Below are positions 6,763 to 14,038 of a stretch of DNA of 33,158 nt, piece by piece. Numbering within the stretch: position 1 is the first letter of the stretch; each line of letters opens with the position of its first letter. The position numbers and the translations under genes are program-made. Origin of the DNA: Henriciella sp. (lineage in GTDB: Bacteria; Pseudomonadota; Alphaproteobacteria; Caulobacterales; Hyphomonadaceae); contig JABSQA010000024.1 of NCBI GenBank assembly GCA_013213825.1, positions 1 to 33,158 on the forward strand, read 5' to 3'. The notes below the pieces were generated by a model. The model was given only the letters and a program-made list of their open reading frames with translations, was not told where the DNA came from and ran no database searches.

Positions 6763-8208
6763 GTGGAAAGATATGTCTCACGCATTCGACGGCTTTTGGG
6801 AGCTGAGCGCGGCAATGTCGCGATGATACTCGCTTTGGCGATTATCCCGATCATTGCTGTTGTGGGCTCTGCCATCGACTTAAACAGAATTCACACCGCT
6901 AAATCCAAAATTACCATGCTTTTGGACCAATCCGTTTTGGCGGCGACGAACTTAAACTCAACGGAAGATCCGAGTGAGTTGGTTCAGACTTGGATGCATA
7001 CGCAGATCGTCGAGCTCGGCTACGCTCAAAGCGATTTAAATCTGCAAGTGAGCTCCGTCGTAGCGATAAACTCAAAATCTGTGACCGCGACGGCGACGCT
7101 CAATGTCGATACAGCGATAATGCATATATTTGGAACCGACAGTGCGGACATCCGCGTGTCATCAACCGCCATTCAGTCGATCCCTAATATAGAGATCGCG
7201 ATGGTGCTCGACATCTCCTCATCCATGCGCGGCAGTCGTCTCACCAGTTTGAAAACAGCCTCGACTGAATTTGTTGACATCATGCTCAACGATACGACTA
7301 AAGATTCGACGTCCATCAACGTGGTTCCATTTGGTGGAACTGTGAACATTGGAGAAGACCTTTTTGAAGAATTCGCTGTCGAGCTGACAGCATTCGGCAC
7401 CATTCTGGATCCCAATGAAGCCACGTACGATATCGGTACAGCGGTCGAGACGTCCGACTTTCGATTTTCCGATGGCAATTATTGTGTTGAAGCGGTGCAA
7501 ACGGATTATGGGACAAATATGCTGCCCCGGAACAGCCGAGGGCAAGTCCCCGATTTTTGGCGCTGGTGGAACAATCACCCTTGGTGTCCGGAAGAAGCGA
7601 GTGCCGTTTTCTTAAACTCAAATGACGCGGATGATATCAAATCACATTTGAACGGCATGGTTCTATCAGACGGGACCGGTATGGATATCGGCGCGCTTTG
7701 GGGACTGAAGACGTTAAGCCCGAGCTTTCGGGGAGAACTTGGTGGCGACTTCTCAGATCGTCCGCTCGACTTTAACGCAGACGAATCGAAAAAGGTCATG
7801 ATCGTCATGACAGACGGCGCCATCACGGCGCAAAACCGTCCAGAAGACGTCTCCATCGGAAACGTACATTCTAATCGCCCGACCAATTATGCGCCGCATG
7901 TAAGCGCGAAAAGCAATCAGGGTAACCGCCAAAATATGCAAACCACACGATCGCGCGGCAATGCGAGCACCAGCTCAGCGAATAATAGCGCGGTCGGTCG
8001 TTTTAAGCGGGCCTGCGAAGCCGCTAAGGCTGAGAACATTCAAGTGTTTACGATCGGATTTCAAATCAATGCCGGATCGCTTCCGGATCTTATTCTCGAA
8101 GAATGCGCGACGTCGTCGGCCTATTACTATCACGTTGAAGGATTGGACCTCACGGCAACGTTTCAATCCATTGCTGCACAGGTGAATGCCTTACGGCTGA
8201 CGCATTAA
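6763..8208 (+). CDS. TadG-like pilus assembly protein with von Willebrand factor A domain
   Basis: A 481-residue protein. The N-terminus is that of a Tad-type pseudopilin/TadG: a basic stretch, then Glu-Arg-Gly-Asn-Val-Ala and one hydrophobic segment (about 19-39), followed by Asp-Leu-Asn-Arg. A VWA domain begins near residue 143 with the metal-binding DxSxS motif (Asp150, Ser152, Ser154) and a later Met-Thr-Asp-Gly strand (349-352). Between them lie a Trp-rich stretch and a paired Cys region. A Ser/Asn/Arg-rich, low-complexity insert (about 381-412) interrupts the VWA domain. Such proteins are exported and anchored at the inner membrane and work with Flp/Tad pili, but no other tad gene is in view. 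The start is GTG; no in-frame ATG lies ahead of the membrane segment. Confidence 0.85.
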   Translation: MERYVSRIRRLLGAERGNVAMILALAIIPIIAVVGSAIDLNRIHTAKSKITMLLDQSVLAATNLNSTEDPSELVQTWMHTQIVELGYAQSDLNLQVSSVVAINSKSVTATATLNVDTAIMHIFGTDSADIRVSSTAIQSIPNIEIAMVLDISSSMRGSRLTSLKTASTEFVDIMLNDTTKDSTSINVVPFGGTVNIGEDLFEEFAVELTAFGTILDPNEATYDIGTAVETSDFRFSDGNYCVEAVQTDYGTNMLPRNSRGQVPDFWRWWNNHPWCPEEASAVFLNSNDADDIKSHLNGMVLSDGTGMDIGALWGLKTLSPSFRGELGGDFSDRPLDFNADESKKVMIVMTDGAITAQNRPEDVSIGNVHSNRPTNYAPHVSAKSNQGNRQNMQTTRSRGNASTSSANNSAVGRFKRACEAAKAENIQVFTIGFQINAGSLPDLILEECATSSAYYYHVEGLDLTATFQSIAAQVNALRLTH

Positions 8209-8209
8209 A

Positions 8210-8240
8210 AAAGCCGCCCAGATATTTGGGCGGCTTTCTC
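8210..8240. terminator. Bidirectional intrinsic terminator between the TadG-like gene and rplI
   Basis: AAAGCCGCCCA (8210-8220) and TGGGCGGCTTT (8227-8237) form a perfect 11-bp stem with a 6-base loop. Read on the plus strand it is followed by TTTCTC. Read on the minus strand the stem is followed by a run of Ts (the As at 8207-8212). It can therefore stop both the TadG-like transcript and the rpsF-rpsR-rplI transcript. It is the only strong intrinsic terminator I could see in the window. Confidence 0.9.
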
Positions 8241-8262
8241 AATTGTTATTTGAGGACGAGAC

Positions 8263-8847
8263 TTATTCGTCGCCTTCAGCTGCGGTGTCCAGCTCTGCGG
8301 CCGCTTCAGCCATTTCAGAGGCTTGCTCGTCAGCAGCTGCTTGCTGTTCGGCTTGCATCGTCTCGATAATGTTTTCACCAGCGGCTTGACGCTCAGCTTC
8401 ATCTTCTGAGCGGGCAACGTTGATGGTGATGTCGACGCGCACTTCGGCGTGCAGGCGAATGCCAACTTCGTGCAGACCGAGCGTCTTGATCGGAGCGTTC
8501 AGGCGAACCTGCTCACGCTTGACCGAGTGGCCAGCATTGCCAGCGGCCTCGACAATGTCGCGTGCTGACACGGAACCGTATAGCTGACCCGTAGCGCCAG
8601 ACTGACGGATCAGAACGAAAGTCTGACCGTCTAGGCTGGACCCCGTAGAGGTCGCGGCATCACGAGCTTCGGCGTTGCGCTTTTCGAGCGCTTCGCGTTC
8701 TGCTTCGAAGCGAGCACGGTTTTGATTGTTGGCGATCAGCGCTTTGCCCTTTGGCAACAGGAAGTTGCGAGCAAAACCGTTCTTGACGCTAACTTCGTCA
8801 CCGAGTCCGCCAAGATTTTCAACGCGTTCAAGGAGAATAACTTGCAT
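8263..8847 (-). CDS. rplI: 50S ribosomal protein L9
   Basis: A 194-residue L9. The N-terminal domain is canonical: Met-Gln-Val-Ile-Leu-Leu-Glu-Arg-Val, then the glycine-rich Leu-Gly-Gly-Leu-Gly-Asp segment and Ala-Arg-Asn-Phe-Leu-Leu-Pro-Lys-Gly-Lys-Ala (28-38), which binds 23S rRNA. A connecting helix and the C-terminal domain with Gly-Gln-Leu-Tyr-Gly-Ser-Val-Ser follow. After about residue 148 there is an acidic Glu/Ala-rich tail of some 45 residues. E. coli L9 ends near 149; such tails are common in alphaproteobacteria. It is the last gene of rpsF-rpsR-rplI, 14 bases after rpsR, with GGGAG 9 bases before the ATG, and is followed by a terminator. Confidence 0.97.
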   Translation of the reverse strand: MQVILLERVENLGGLGDEVSVKNGFARNFLLPKGKALIANNQNRARFEAEREALEKRNAEARDAATSTGSSLDGQTFVLIRQSGATGQLYGSVSARDIVEAAGNAGHSVKREQVRLNAPIKTLGLHEVGIRLHAEVRVDITINVARSEDEAERQAAGENIIETMQAEQQAAADEQASEMAEAAAELDTAAEGDE

Positions 8848-8861
8848 CGTTAGGGTCTCCC

Positions 8862-9131
8862 TTATTTCACAGTGAATGGCAGAAGCGCGAGCATGCGGGC
8901 ACGTTTGATCGCCTTGGCAAGTTTGCGCTGGTTTTTGAAGTTCACAGCGGTAATCCGAGACGGCACGATTTTGCCTTTCTCAGAAATATAACGCTGCAGC
9001 AGTTTGACGTCTTTATAGTCGATTTTCGGCGCTTTATCGCCGCAAAACGGATCGACCTTACGACGACGACCAAAAGACCGGCGCGCCGGAATGTTGGTGA
9101 TGTTCATGCCAGAAGTGTTTCTAGAAGCCAT
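8862..9131 (-). CDS. rpsR: 30S ribosomal protein S18
   Basis: An 89-residue S18 that binds the 30S platform as a heterodimer with S6. The conserved basic segment [10 protein letters not shown] and the Ile-Asp-Tyr-Lys-Asp-Val-Lys-Leu-Leu core are present. So are Ser-Arg-Ile-Thr and the [11 protein letters not shown] helix. The ATG at 9131 is chosen because AGGA lies 9 bases upstream and family members start Met-Ala-Ser; an in-frame TTG three codons earlier falls too close to that site. The gene lies 17 bases after rpsF. The leader ahead of rpsF may bind the S6:S18 pair. Confidence 0.96.
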   Translation of the reverse strand: MASRNTSGMNITNIPARRSFGRRRKVDPFCGDKAPKIDYKDVKLLQRYISEKGKIVPSRITAVNFKNQRKLAKAIKRARMLALLPFTVK

Positions 9132-9148
9132 AATTTTCAATCCTTCTT

Positions 9149-9487
9149 CTAGTCGTCACGACGGTTTTTGCGGCTCATCATCGGAGAAGGGTTCTCGTCG
9201 AGCTCTTCTACTTTGATGGTCATGTAGCGCATGATGTCGTCAGACAGACGGTGCGCGCGTTCCAGCTCGTGGATCGCATCGGCTGGGCCGTCAATGTTGA
9301 ACAGGGAATAGTGTCCCTTGCGCTGCTTATTGATCGGGTATGAAAGATTGCGAAGACCCCAATATTCGGATTTCGCGACTCTCGCGCCTTGTTTGTCGAG
9401 GAAGGTTGAGAGCTCTTCCATCAGACCCTCAACCTGTGCAGGTGAGATGTCCGGCCTCGCAATGAGGACGTGCTCATATAATGCCAT
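9149..9487 (-). CDS. rpsF: 30S ribosomal protein S6
   Basis: A 112-residue S6, first gene of the rpsF-rpsR-rplI operon. The ferredoxin-like fold is recognisable from [10 protein letters not shown] (4-13), [12 protein letters not shown] (41-52) and Lys-Gly-His-Tyr (57-60). The C-terminus is basic and ends Arg-Asp-Asp. S6 pairs with S18 on the small subunit platform. AGGGA lies about 8 bases before the ATG. A promoter at 9604-9632 and a structured leader of roughly 110 bases precede it, which suggests autogenous control by the S6:S18 dimer. Confidence 0.97.
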   Translation of the reverse strand: MALYEHVLIARPDISPAQVEGLMEELSTFLDKQGARVAKSEYWGLRNLSYPINKQRKGHYSLFNIDGPADAIHELERAHRLSDDIMRYMTIKVEELDENPSPMMSRKNRRDD

Positions 9488-9510
9488 ATTGTCTTTCCCT
9501 AAAGTTTAGC

Positions 9511-9587
9511 TTGCGGCGCGGATGAGCGGGTAAACCCTTCCACGATGGCCCCTCGCATTCGGCTCATTCCGATTTTGAGGACCGCAA
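9511..9587 (-). promoter_or_regulatory. Structured 5' leader of the rpsF operon, candidate S6:S18 binding element
   Basis: On the minus strand the leader can fold into nested stems. UUGCGG (9587-9582) pairs with CCGCAA (9516-9511). Inside it GGAAUGAGC (9570-9562) pairs with GCUCAUCC (9527-9520), with one bulged A. Just inside the inner stem is GCCGAA, carrying the CCG trinucleotide characteristic of the S6:S18 mRNA motif that mimics the 16S rRNA site. A small GGGU/ACCC hairpin lies at the far side. The stems were found by eye; the assignment to the S6:S18 motif is inference. Confidence 0.45.
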
Positions 9588-9603
9588 ACCTTGCGAAGCG
9601 CGC

Positions 9604-9632
9604 TGTAAAACGCAGCGAGCGGTGAAAATCAA
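9604..9632 (-). promoter_or_regulatory. Candidate promoter of rpsF-rpsR-rplI
   Basis: On the minus strand: TTGATT (9632-9627), a 17-base spacer, TTTACA (9609-9604). The -35 box is preceded by C, as in many alphaproteobacterial ribosomal promoters. Transcription would start near 9597, giving a leader of about 110 bases that contains the structured element. Confidence 0.55.
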
Positions 9633-9669
9633 GCCCATTCTTGCAGGAAATACGGGCATTTCCGCAGGT

Positions 9670-10488
9670 TTAATCACTTACCATCAGGGCCACGATTTCA
9701 GCTGCTGGGGTCGCGTTCTTTGTATAGTCAAACGTGCCCGGCCCGAGCAGTTCGCGGCAAGCTTTGTACACTGCGTCCATTGCGACGATTCCAAGCGAGC
9801 CACCGAGGCTAATGCGCCGAACGCCCATTTCGGCCAGTTCAGCGATCGGCACGAGTCCCTCTTTTGGCCCGCGCAGGACATTGATTGGGCGGTCGACCGA
9901 AGCAATCACGCTGGCAATATCGGCCTTAGAGCGTAGGCCTGGCGCGTAGAGCACATCAGCACCAGCCTCCTGGTAGACTTGCAGACGTTTGATGCTGTCG
10001 GCGAGGTCGCCATCCCCGGTGAAATGATTTTCGGCACGGGCTGTGAGCGTAAATGGGAAAGACAGACTACGGGCTGCTTCGACCGCCGCAGTGATACGAT
10101 CTTTGGCCAATTCTATGTCGTAAAGCTGTCCAGGCGTGCCGGCATAATCCTAGATTGAACCACCAACGAGGCCAGCTTCGGCGCCAAGCAGGATGGTCTT
10201 AGCGCAGTCTTCTGGCGTGTCTCCGAAACCACTTTCCAAATCTGCCGAGACAGGAATGGCGGTTGCCTTGCAGAGCTTCCCGACATGGTTGATGACCAAC
10301 TCACGTGAGAGTTCATAGTCGTCGACCCCGGTCGATCGGGCAAATGCTGAACTTGTACTGGCCAAGGCTTTGAAGCCCATATTTGCCATGAGTTTCGCCG
10401 AGCCAACATCCCAAGGATTAGGGATCACAAAACACCCCGATTGGTGGAGGGCGCGAAACTGCTCAGCTTTGTCTAACTGCGACGTCAT
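9670..10488 (-). pseudogene. PEP mutase / isocitrate lyase family gene interrupted by one amber codon
   Basis: Reads as a complete isocitrate lyase/PEP mutase superfamily protein of 272 codons except for one in-frame TAG at 10152-10150 (codon 113). The first part has Asn-Pro-Trp-Asp-Val-Gly-Ser-Ala (24-31) and the metal-site segment Asp-Leu-Glu-Ser-Gly-Phe-Gly-Asp (83-90). After the stop the same frame continues with Asp-Tyr-Ala-Gly and reaches Thr-Ala-Arg-Ala-Glu-Asn and the usual C-terminus. Relatives read Gly-Gly-Ser-Ile-Glu-Asp-Tyr here, so TAG replaces a conserved Glu, one base from GAG. I believe this Glu is the active-site residue equivalent to Glu114 of mussel PEP mutase. AGGTGG lies 4 bases before the ATG at 10488. 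No ATG or GTG restart directly follows the stop. A recent nonsense mutation or a sequence error are both possible. Intact relatives act on 2-methylisocitrate, oxaloacetate or phosphonopyruvate; the substrate is unknown. Confidence 0.85.
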
Positions 10489-10605
10489 GGAACCACCTCT
10501 TGCTTCGGAGAAACTGTAAAACCCGTACGCCTGATATTCCACCCGATACTTGCGCACTTCGACGCAGCGTCTTAAGCGGGCGCGAAATAGAGTTAAGGAG
10601 CGCAT

Positions 10606-11553
10606 ATGACCAAGTTTGCGTTTATTTTCCCGGGACAGGGCAGTCAGTTCATCGGAATGGGCAAAGACCTGGCAGAAGCGTTTCCGGCCGCCAAAGCAGT
10701 TTTTGAAGAGGTAGATGATGCGCTCGGCCAAGATCTGTCGGGTCTCATGTGGGGGGGATCGGAAGATGATCTCAAACTCACTGCAAACACCCAGCCTGCG
10801 CTTATGGCCGTGAGCGTTGCTGCGATGCGCGCATTGGAAAGCGCCCACGGTATTGGCGCCGACAAAGCAGCATTCATCGCGGGTCACTCGCTCGGCGAGT
10901 ATTCGGCAATGGCTTCTGCGGGGGCGATTTCGGTGGGGGATTGCGCAAAAGTGCTGCGCATTCGCGGCAATGCGATGCAAGATGCGGTCCCTGCGGGCGA
11001 GGGTGCGATGGCAGCCCTCCTCGGTGCGAGCCCCGAACAAGCGGCCGCCTTATGTGCAAATGGCGCATCTGAAGGCCCGTGTGAGATTGCGAATGACAAT
11101 GCACCCGGCCAAATCGTCATTTCCGGCGCCAAACCCGCCGTCGAACTTGCGATTTCAGGTGCAAAAGAGGCCGGGGTCAAAAAAGCCGTACTCTTGCCAG
11201 TGTCTGCGCCATTCCATTGTTCCCTGATGCAGCCCGCTGCGGATGCTATGGCGGAAGCGCTGGCTGGAATCACCATCCAAGCGCCCGCTGCGCCACTGGT
11301 GGCGAATGTCACCGCAACCGCCGGCGTCGATCCAGAATCGATCCGCAAACAATTGGTAGAACAGGTTACCGGGCAAGTTCGCTGGACCGAATCGGTTCAA
11401 TTCATGGCCGCAGAAGGTGTAGAGCTGACCATTGAAGCGGGTGCCGGAAAAGTTCTGAGTGTGATGAACCGTCGAACGGTGCGCGCATTGGAAGGGCTGA
11501 CAATGGGCACGCCAGAAGAGATTTCCGCCATTGCAGAGCGGATTAACGGATAA
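10606..11553 (+). CDS. fabD: Malonyl-CoA:ACP transacylase FabD
   Basis: A 315-residue enzyme that moves malonyl from CoA to acyl carrier protein, supplying the extender unit for fatty acid synthesis. Phe-Pro-Gly-Gln-Gly-Ser-Gln (8-14) forms the oxyanion region. The nucleophile is Ser95 in Gly-His-Ser-Leu-Gly-Glu-Tyr (93-99), Arg120 lies in the Arg-Ile-Arg-Gly-Asn segment, and the catalytic His204 is in Pro-Phe-His-Cys. The Val-Ala-Asn-Val segment near the C-terminus is also typical. AAGGAG sits 5 bases before the ATG. It opens the plus-strand run fabD-fabG-acpP-fabF, with fabG 23 bases downstream. Divergent from the broken PEP mutase family gene. Confidence 0.97.
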   Translation: MTKFAFIFPGQGSQFIGMGKDLAEAFPAAKAVFEEVDDALGQDLSGLMWGGSEDDLKLTANTQPALMAVSVAAMRALESAHGIGADKAAFIAGHSLGEYSAMASAGAISVGDCAKVLRIRGNAMQDAVPAGEGAMAALLGASPEQAAALCANGASEGPCEIANDNAPGQIVISGAKPAVELAISGAKEAGVKKAVLLPVSAPFHCSLMQPAADAMAEALAGITIQAPAAPLVANVTATAGVDPESIRKQLVEQVTGQVRWTESVQFMAAEGVELTIEAGAGKVLSVMNRRTVRALEGLTMGTPEEISAIAERING

Positions 11554-11576
11554 AATACGAGGCAGGAGAGGGCAGA

Positions 11577-12314
11577 ATGTTCGATTTATCAGGAAAAACC
11601 GCGCTGGTAACCGGCGCCACGGGTGGGATCGGCGAATCTATTGCGCGAACAATGCATGCTGCAGGGGCTGACGTCGCTTTGTCTGGCCGACGCGTCGAAA
11701 AACTGGAAGCCTTGGCCAGCGAGCTCGGCGAACGCACGCATATACTGCCTTGTGATCTATCAGATCCAGAGCAAGCGGATGCCTTGGTTGGGCAAGCAAT
11801 CGAGACCGCGGGCAAACTCGACATTCTTGTCGCCAATGCTGGTGTCACGCGCGACAAACTCCTCATGCAGATGAAAGATGAGGATTTTCAAGACATTATC
11901 CGTGTAAACTTGGAAAGCTATTTCAGACTATGTCGGAAGGCCGTGCGCCCCATGATGAAGGCGCGGGGCGGTCGAATTATTGGCATCGCGTCGATTGTTG
12001 GCGTGACAGGTAACCCGGGACAATCGAACTATTGTGCGTCCAAAGCTGGCATGATTGGGTTCACCAAATCACTCGCCCAAGAGGTCGCGAGCCGAGGCAT
12101 TACCGCAAATACGATTGCCCCCGGTTTTATCGAATCGCCGATGACGGATGTCCTGCCAGAGGCGCAAAAAGATGCGCTTTTAGGCCAGATTCCAGCCGGT
12201 CGATTGGGTCAGGGACAAGATATTGCAGCCGCCGCTGTTTATCTCGCATCTGACCAAGCTTCATATGTGACGGGACAGACCTTACATGTGAATGGCGGGA
12301 TGGCGATGATCTAG
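11577..12314 (+). CDS. fabG: 3-oxoacyl-ACP reductase FabG
   Basis: A 245-residue short-chain dehydrogenase that reduces 3-oxoacyl-ACP with NADPH in each elongation cycle. The Rossmann motif Thr-Gly-Ala-Thr-Gly-Gly-Ile-Gly (12-19) and Asn-Ala-Gly (87-89) are present. The catalytic triad is Ser139, Tyr152 and Lys156 within Tyr-Cys-Ala-Ser-Lys, preceded by Asn111. The Pro-Gly-Phe-Ile-Glu-Ser stretch and the end Val-Asn-Gly-Gly-Met-Ala-Met-Ile are family-typical. The length matches E. coli FabG. A GGAGAGG-rich SD precedes the ATG. A short GGGG/CCCC hairpin overlaps the stop codon, but without a T-run. acpP follows after 126 bases with its own likely promoter. Confidence 0.97.
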   Translation: MFDLSGKTALVTGATGGIGESIARTMHAAGADVALSGRRVEKLEALASELGERTHILPCDLSDPEQADALVGQAIETAGKLDILVANAGVTRDKLLMQMKDEDFQDIIRVNLESYFRLCRKAVRPMMKARGGRIIGIASIVGVTGNPGQSNYCASKAGMIGFTKSLAQEVASRGITANTIAPGFIESPMTDVLPEAQKDALLGQIPAGRLGQGQDIAAAAVYLASDQASYVTGQTLHVNGGMAMI

Positions 12315-12357
12315 GGGTTTCCCCTTGGGACATTGCACTTTCCACAGTATGCGGGGC

Positions 12358-12386
12358 TTGGCGTTGTCGCAAAGTGTGTGCTAACG
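12358..12386 (+). promoter_or_regulatory. Candidate acpP promoter
   Basis: TTGGCG (12358-12363), a 17-base spacer and CTAACG (12381-12386), in the fabG-acpP gap. Transcription would start near 12393, about 48 bases before the acpP ATG. A separate promoter would fit the much higher demand for acyl carrier protein than for FabD and FabG. The -10 box is a weak match. Confidence 0.4.
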
Positions 12387-12440
12387 GCAACACCATGGCC
12401 CGTAGAAGCCTATCCATCAGACAATATCAGAGAGGTATCC

Positions 12441-12677
12441 ATGTCTGACGTTCTTGAGCGTGTTAAAAAAATTGTTGTCGAAAATCTCGATGTAGAGGGA
12501 GATAAGGTTGTTGAGAGCGCAAGCTTCATTGATGACCTTGGCGCCGATTCACTCGACTTGGTTGAGCTGGTCATGGCGTTTGAAGAAGAATTCAATATTG
12601 AGATCCCAGACGACGTACAGGAAAACATTCGTACCGTCGGCGACGCGGTGTCTCATATCAACGCTCACGTCGGTTAG
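12441..12677 (+). CDS. acpP: Acyl carrier protein
   Basis: A 78-residue acidic four-helix protein that carries growing acyl chains on 4'-phosphopantetheine. The attachment site is Ser37 in Asp-Ser-Leu-Asp (36-39), preceded by Asp-Asp-Leu-Gly-Ala. Recognition helix II continues [12 protein letters not shown], followed by Ile-Pro-Asp-Asp. The ATG at 12441 has AGAGG 5-6 bases upstream and gives the standard length. A longer open frame upstream adds 36 residues unlike any ACP and is rejected. It lies between fabG and fabF, 10 bases before fabF, the usual order. Confidence 0.98.
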   Translation: MSDVLERVKKIVVENLDVEGDKVVESASFIDDLGADSLDLVELVMAFEEEFNIEIPDDVQENIRTVGDAVSHINAHVG

Positions 12678-12687
12678 AGGCTGATCT

Positions 12688-13983
12688 ATGCGTCGCGTTG
12701 TCATTACGGGTATTGGAATCATTTCGCCTCTGGCTGCGAACAGAGAAGCGACATGGGAGCGGCTCATCGCTGGTGAGTCTGGAGCAGGTCCGATCGATAC
12801 GTTCGATCCGGAGAATACAGCCTGCAAAATTGCCTTCCAAGTGCCCTATAAGAGTGGCCGCGGCGGCGGATCAGAGGAAGACGTTCACGCGTTCGATCCG
12901 GATGCGGTAGCGAGCGCGAAGGAGCGCCGCCGCATAGATGAGTTTATCCTCTATGCGATCGGTGCGTCTGCGGAAGCGATTGAAGATTCTGGTTGGGTCC
13001 CAGAAACCGATGAAGAGAAAGAACGCACAGGCGTTTTGATCGGATCAGGTATTGGCGGTCTGCAAAGCATCTACGATTCTTCGATCAATCTTTACGAGAA
13101 TGGGCCGCGCAAAGTGAGCCCGTTCTTCATTCCGTCGGCTTTGATCAATTTGGCTTCCGGCCAGGTCTCGATCAAGCATGGCTTCAAAGGCCCGAACCAT
13201 TCCGTCGTGACCGCCTGTGCAACTGGCGCGCATGCGATTGGTGATTCAGCCCGTCTCATTCAGTATGGCGATGCTGATGTTATGATAGCCGGTGGCTCTG
13301 AAGCGGTGATTTGCGAATTGGCAATCGCTGGTTTCTGTGCCGCGAAGGCCATGTCGACCAAATATAATGACGAACCTACTCGCGCTTCACGTCCTTATGA
13401 CGAAGGTCGCGATGGATTTGTCATGGGCGAGGGCGCTGCGATTCTCGTGCTTGAAGAGTATGAGCATGCGAAAGCCCGTGGCGCGAAAATTTATGCTGAA
13501 GTCGCAGGCTATGGCCTGACCGGCGATGCGCACCACATCACCGCACCTGCTGAAGGCGCGGAAGGTGGTTATCGTGCCATGAAAATGGCGGCGGACCATG
13601 CGAAGCGGAACCTAGGCATGTCCCTAGAAGACATTGATTACGTCAATGCACACGGCACATCGACACCGCGCGGCGATGAGGGTGAAGTCGGCGCCGTGGA
13701 GCGCCTATTTGGCGATCATTCAAAGAATCTCTCTTTGTCCGCGACCAAGTCGGCTGTGGGCCACTTGCTCGGTGCAGCCGGTGCGATCGAAACCGCGTTC
13801 TGCGCGCTTGCCATTCGCGATCAGGTAATGCCGCCGACGTTGAACTTGGACAATCCAAGTGTTGAGTCACCCATCGATTTGATCCCTCACAAAGCGAAAA
13901 AAGCGCAAGTGCGGGGGGCGATGACCAACTCATTCGGGTTCGGCGGAACTAACGCATCGCTCATCTTGAAGCAGGTTGACTAG
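12688..13983 (+). CDS. fabF: 3-oxoacyl-ACP synthase II FabF
   Basis: A 431-residue condensing enzyme (KAS II) that elongates acyl-ACP with malonyl-ACP. The thiolase fold starts Arg-Val-Val-Ile-Thr-Gly-Ile-Gly. The catalytic residues are Cys177 in Thr-Ala-Cys-Ala-Thr-Gly, His322 in Asn-Ala-His-Gly-Thr-Ser-Thr-Pro, and His359 in Gly-His-Leu-Leu-Gly-Ala-Ala-Gly. Lys354 lies in the Thr-Lys-Ser region. The end Asn-Ser-Phe-Gly-Phe-Gly-Gly-Thr-Asn is canonical. A Gly/Ser-rich insertion at about 56-76 makes it longer than E. coli FabF (413); alphaproteobacterial members often have one. AGAGG lies 7 bases before the ATG. It is coupled to acpP by a 10-base gap. Confidence 0.97.
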   Translation: MRRVVITGIGIISPLAANREATWERLIAGESGAGPIDTFDPENTACKIAFQVPYKSGRGGGSEEDVHAFDPDAVASAKERRRIDEFILYAIGASAEAIEDSGWVPETDEEKERTGVLIGSGIGGLQSIYDSSINLYENGPRKVSPFFIPSALINLASGQVSIKHGFKGPNHSVVTACATGAHAIGDSARLIQYGDADVMIAGGSEAVICELAIAGFCAAKAMSTKYNDEPTRASRPYDEGRDGFVMGEGAAILVLEEYEHAKARGAKIYAEVAGYGLTGDAHHITAPAEGAEGGYRAMKMAADHAKRNLGMSLEDIDYVNAHGTSTPRGDEGEVGAVERLFGDHSKNLSLSATKSAVGHLLGAAGAIETAFCALAIRDQVMPPTLNLDNPSVESPIDLIPHKAKKAQVRGAMTNSFGFGGTNASLILKQVD

Positions 13984-14038
13984 ACCGGCGAGTACAGCGA
14001 CGAAGATTAGGGGCGGGGTAAACCAGGACTGAACCTCT

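Noticed and set aside
9670-10110. The C-terminal part of the broken gene as an independent protein
   Set aside because: It would have to start at a TTG without an SD and would lack half of the barrel and the metal site.
10489-11040. Upstream extension of the broken PEP mutase family gene into fabD
   Set aside because: The extension runs antisense through fabD and is unlike the family; the ATG at 10488 with AGGTGG upstream is a clear start.
12312-12325. GGGG/CCCC hairpin at the fabG stop as a terminator
   Set aside because: Only five base pairs and no T-run; acpP expression is better explained by its own promoter with read-through.
12741-12930. Gly/Ser-rich insertion in FabF as something new
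   Set aside because: Alphaproteobacterial FabF proteins commonly carry a longer loop here, and all catalytic residues are intact.
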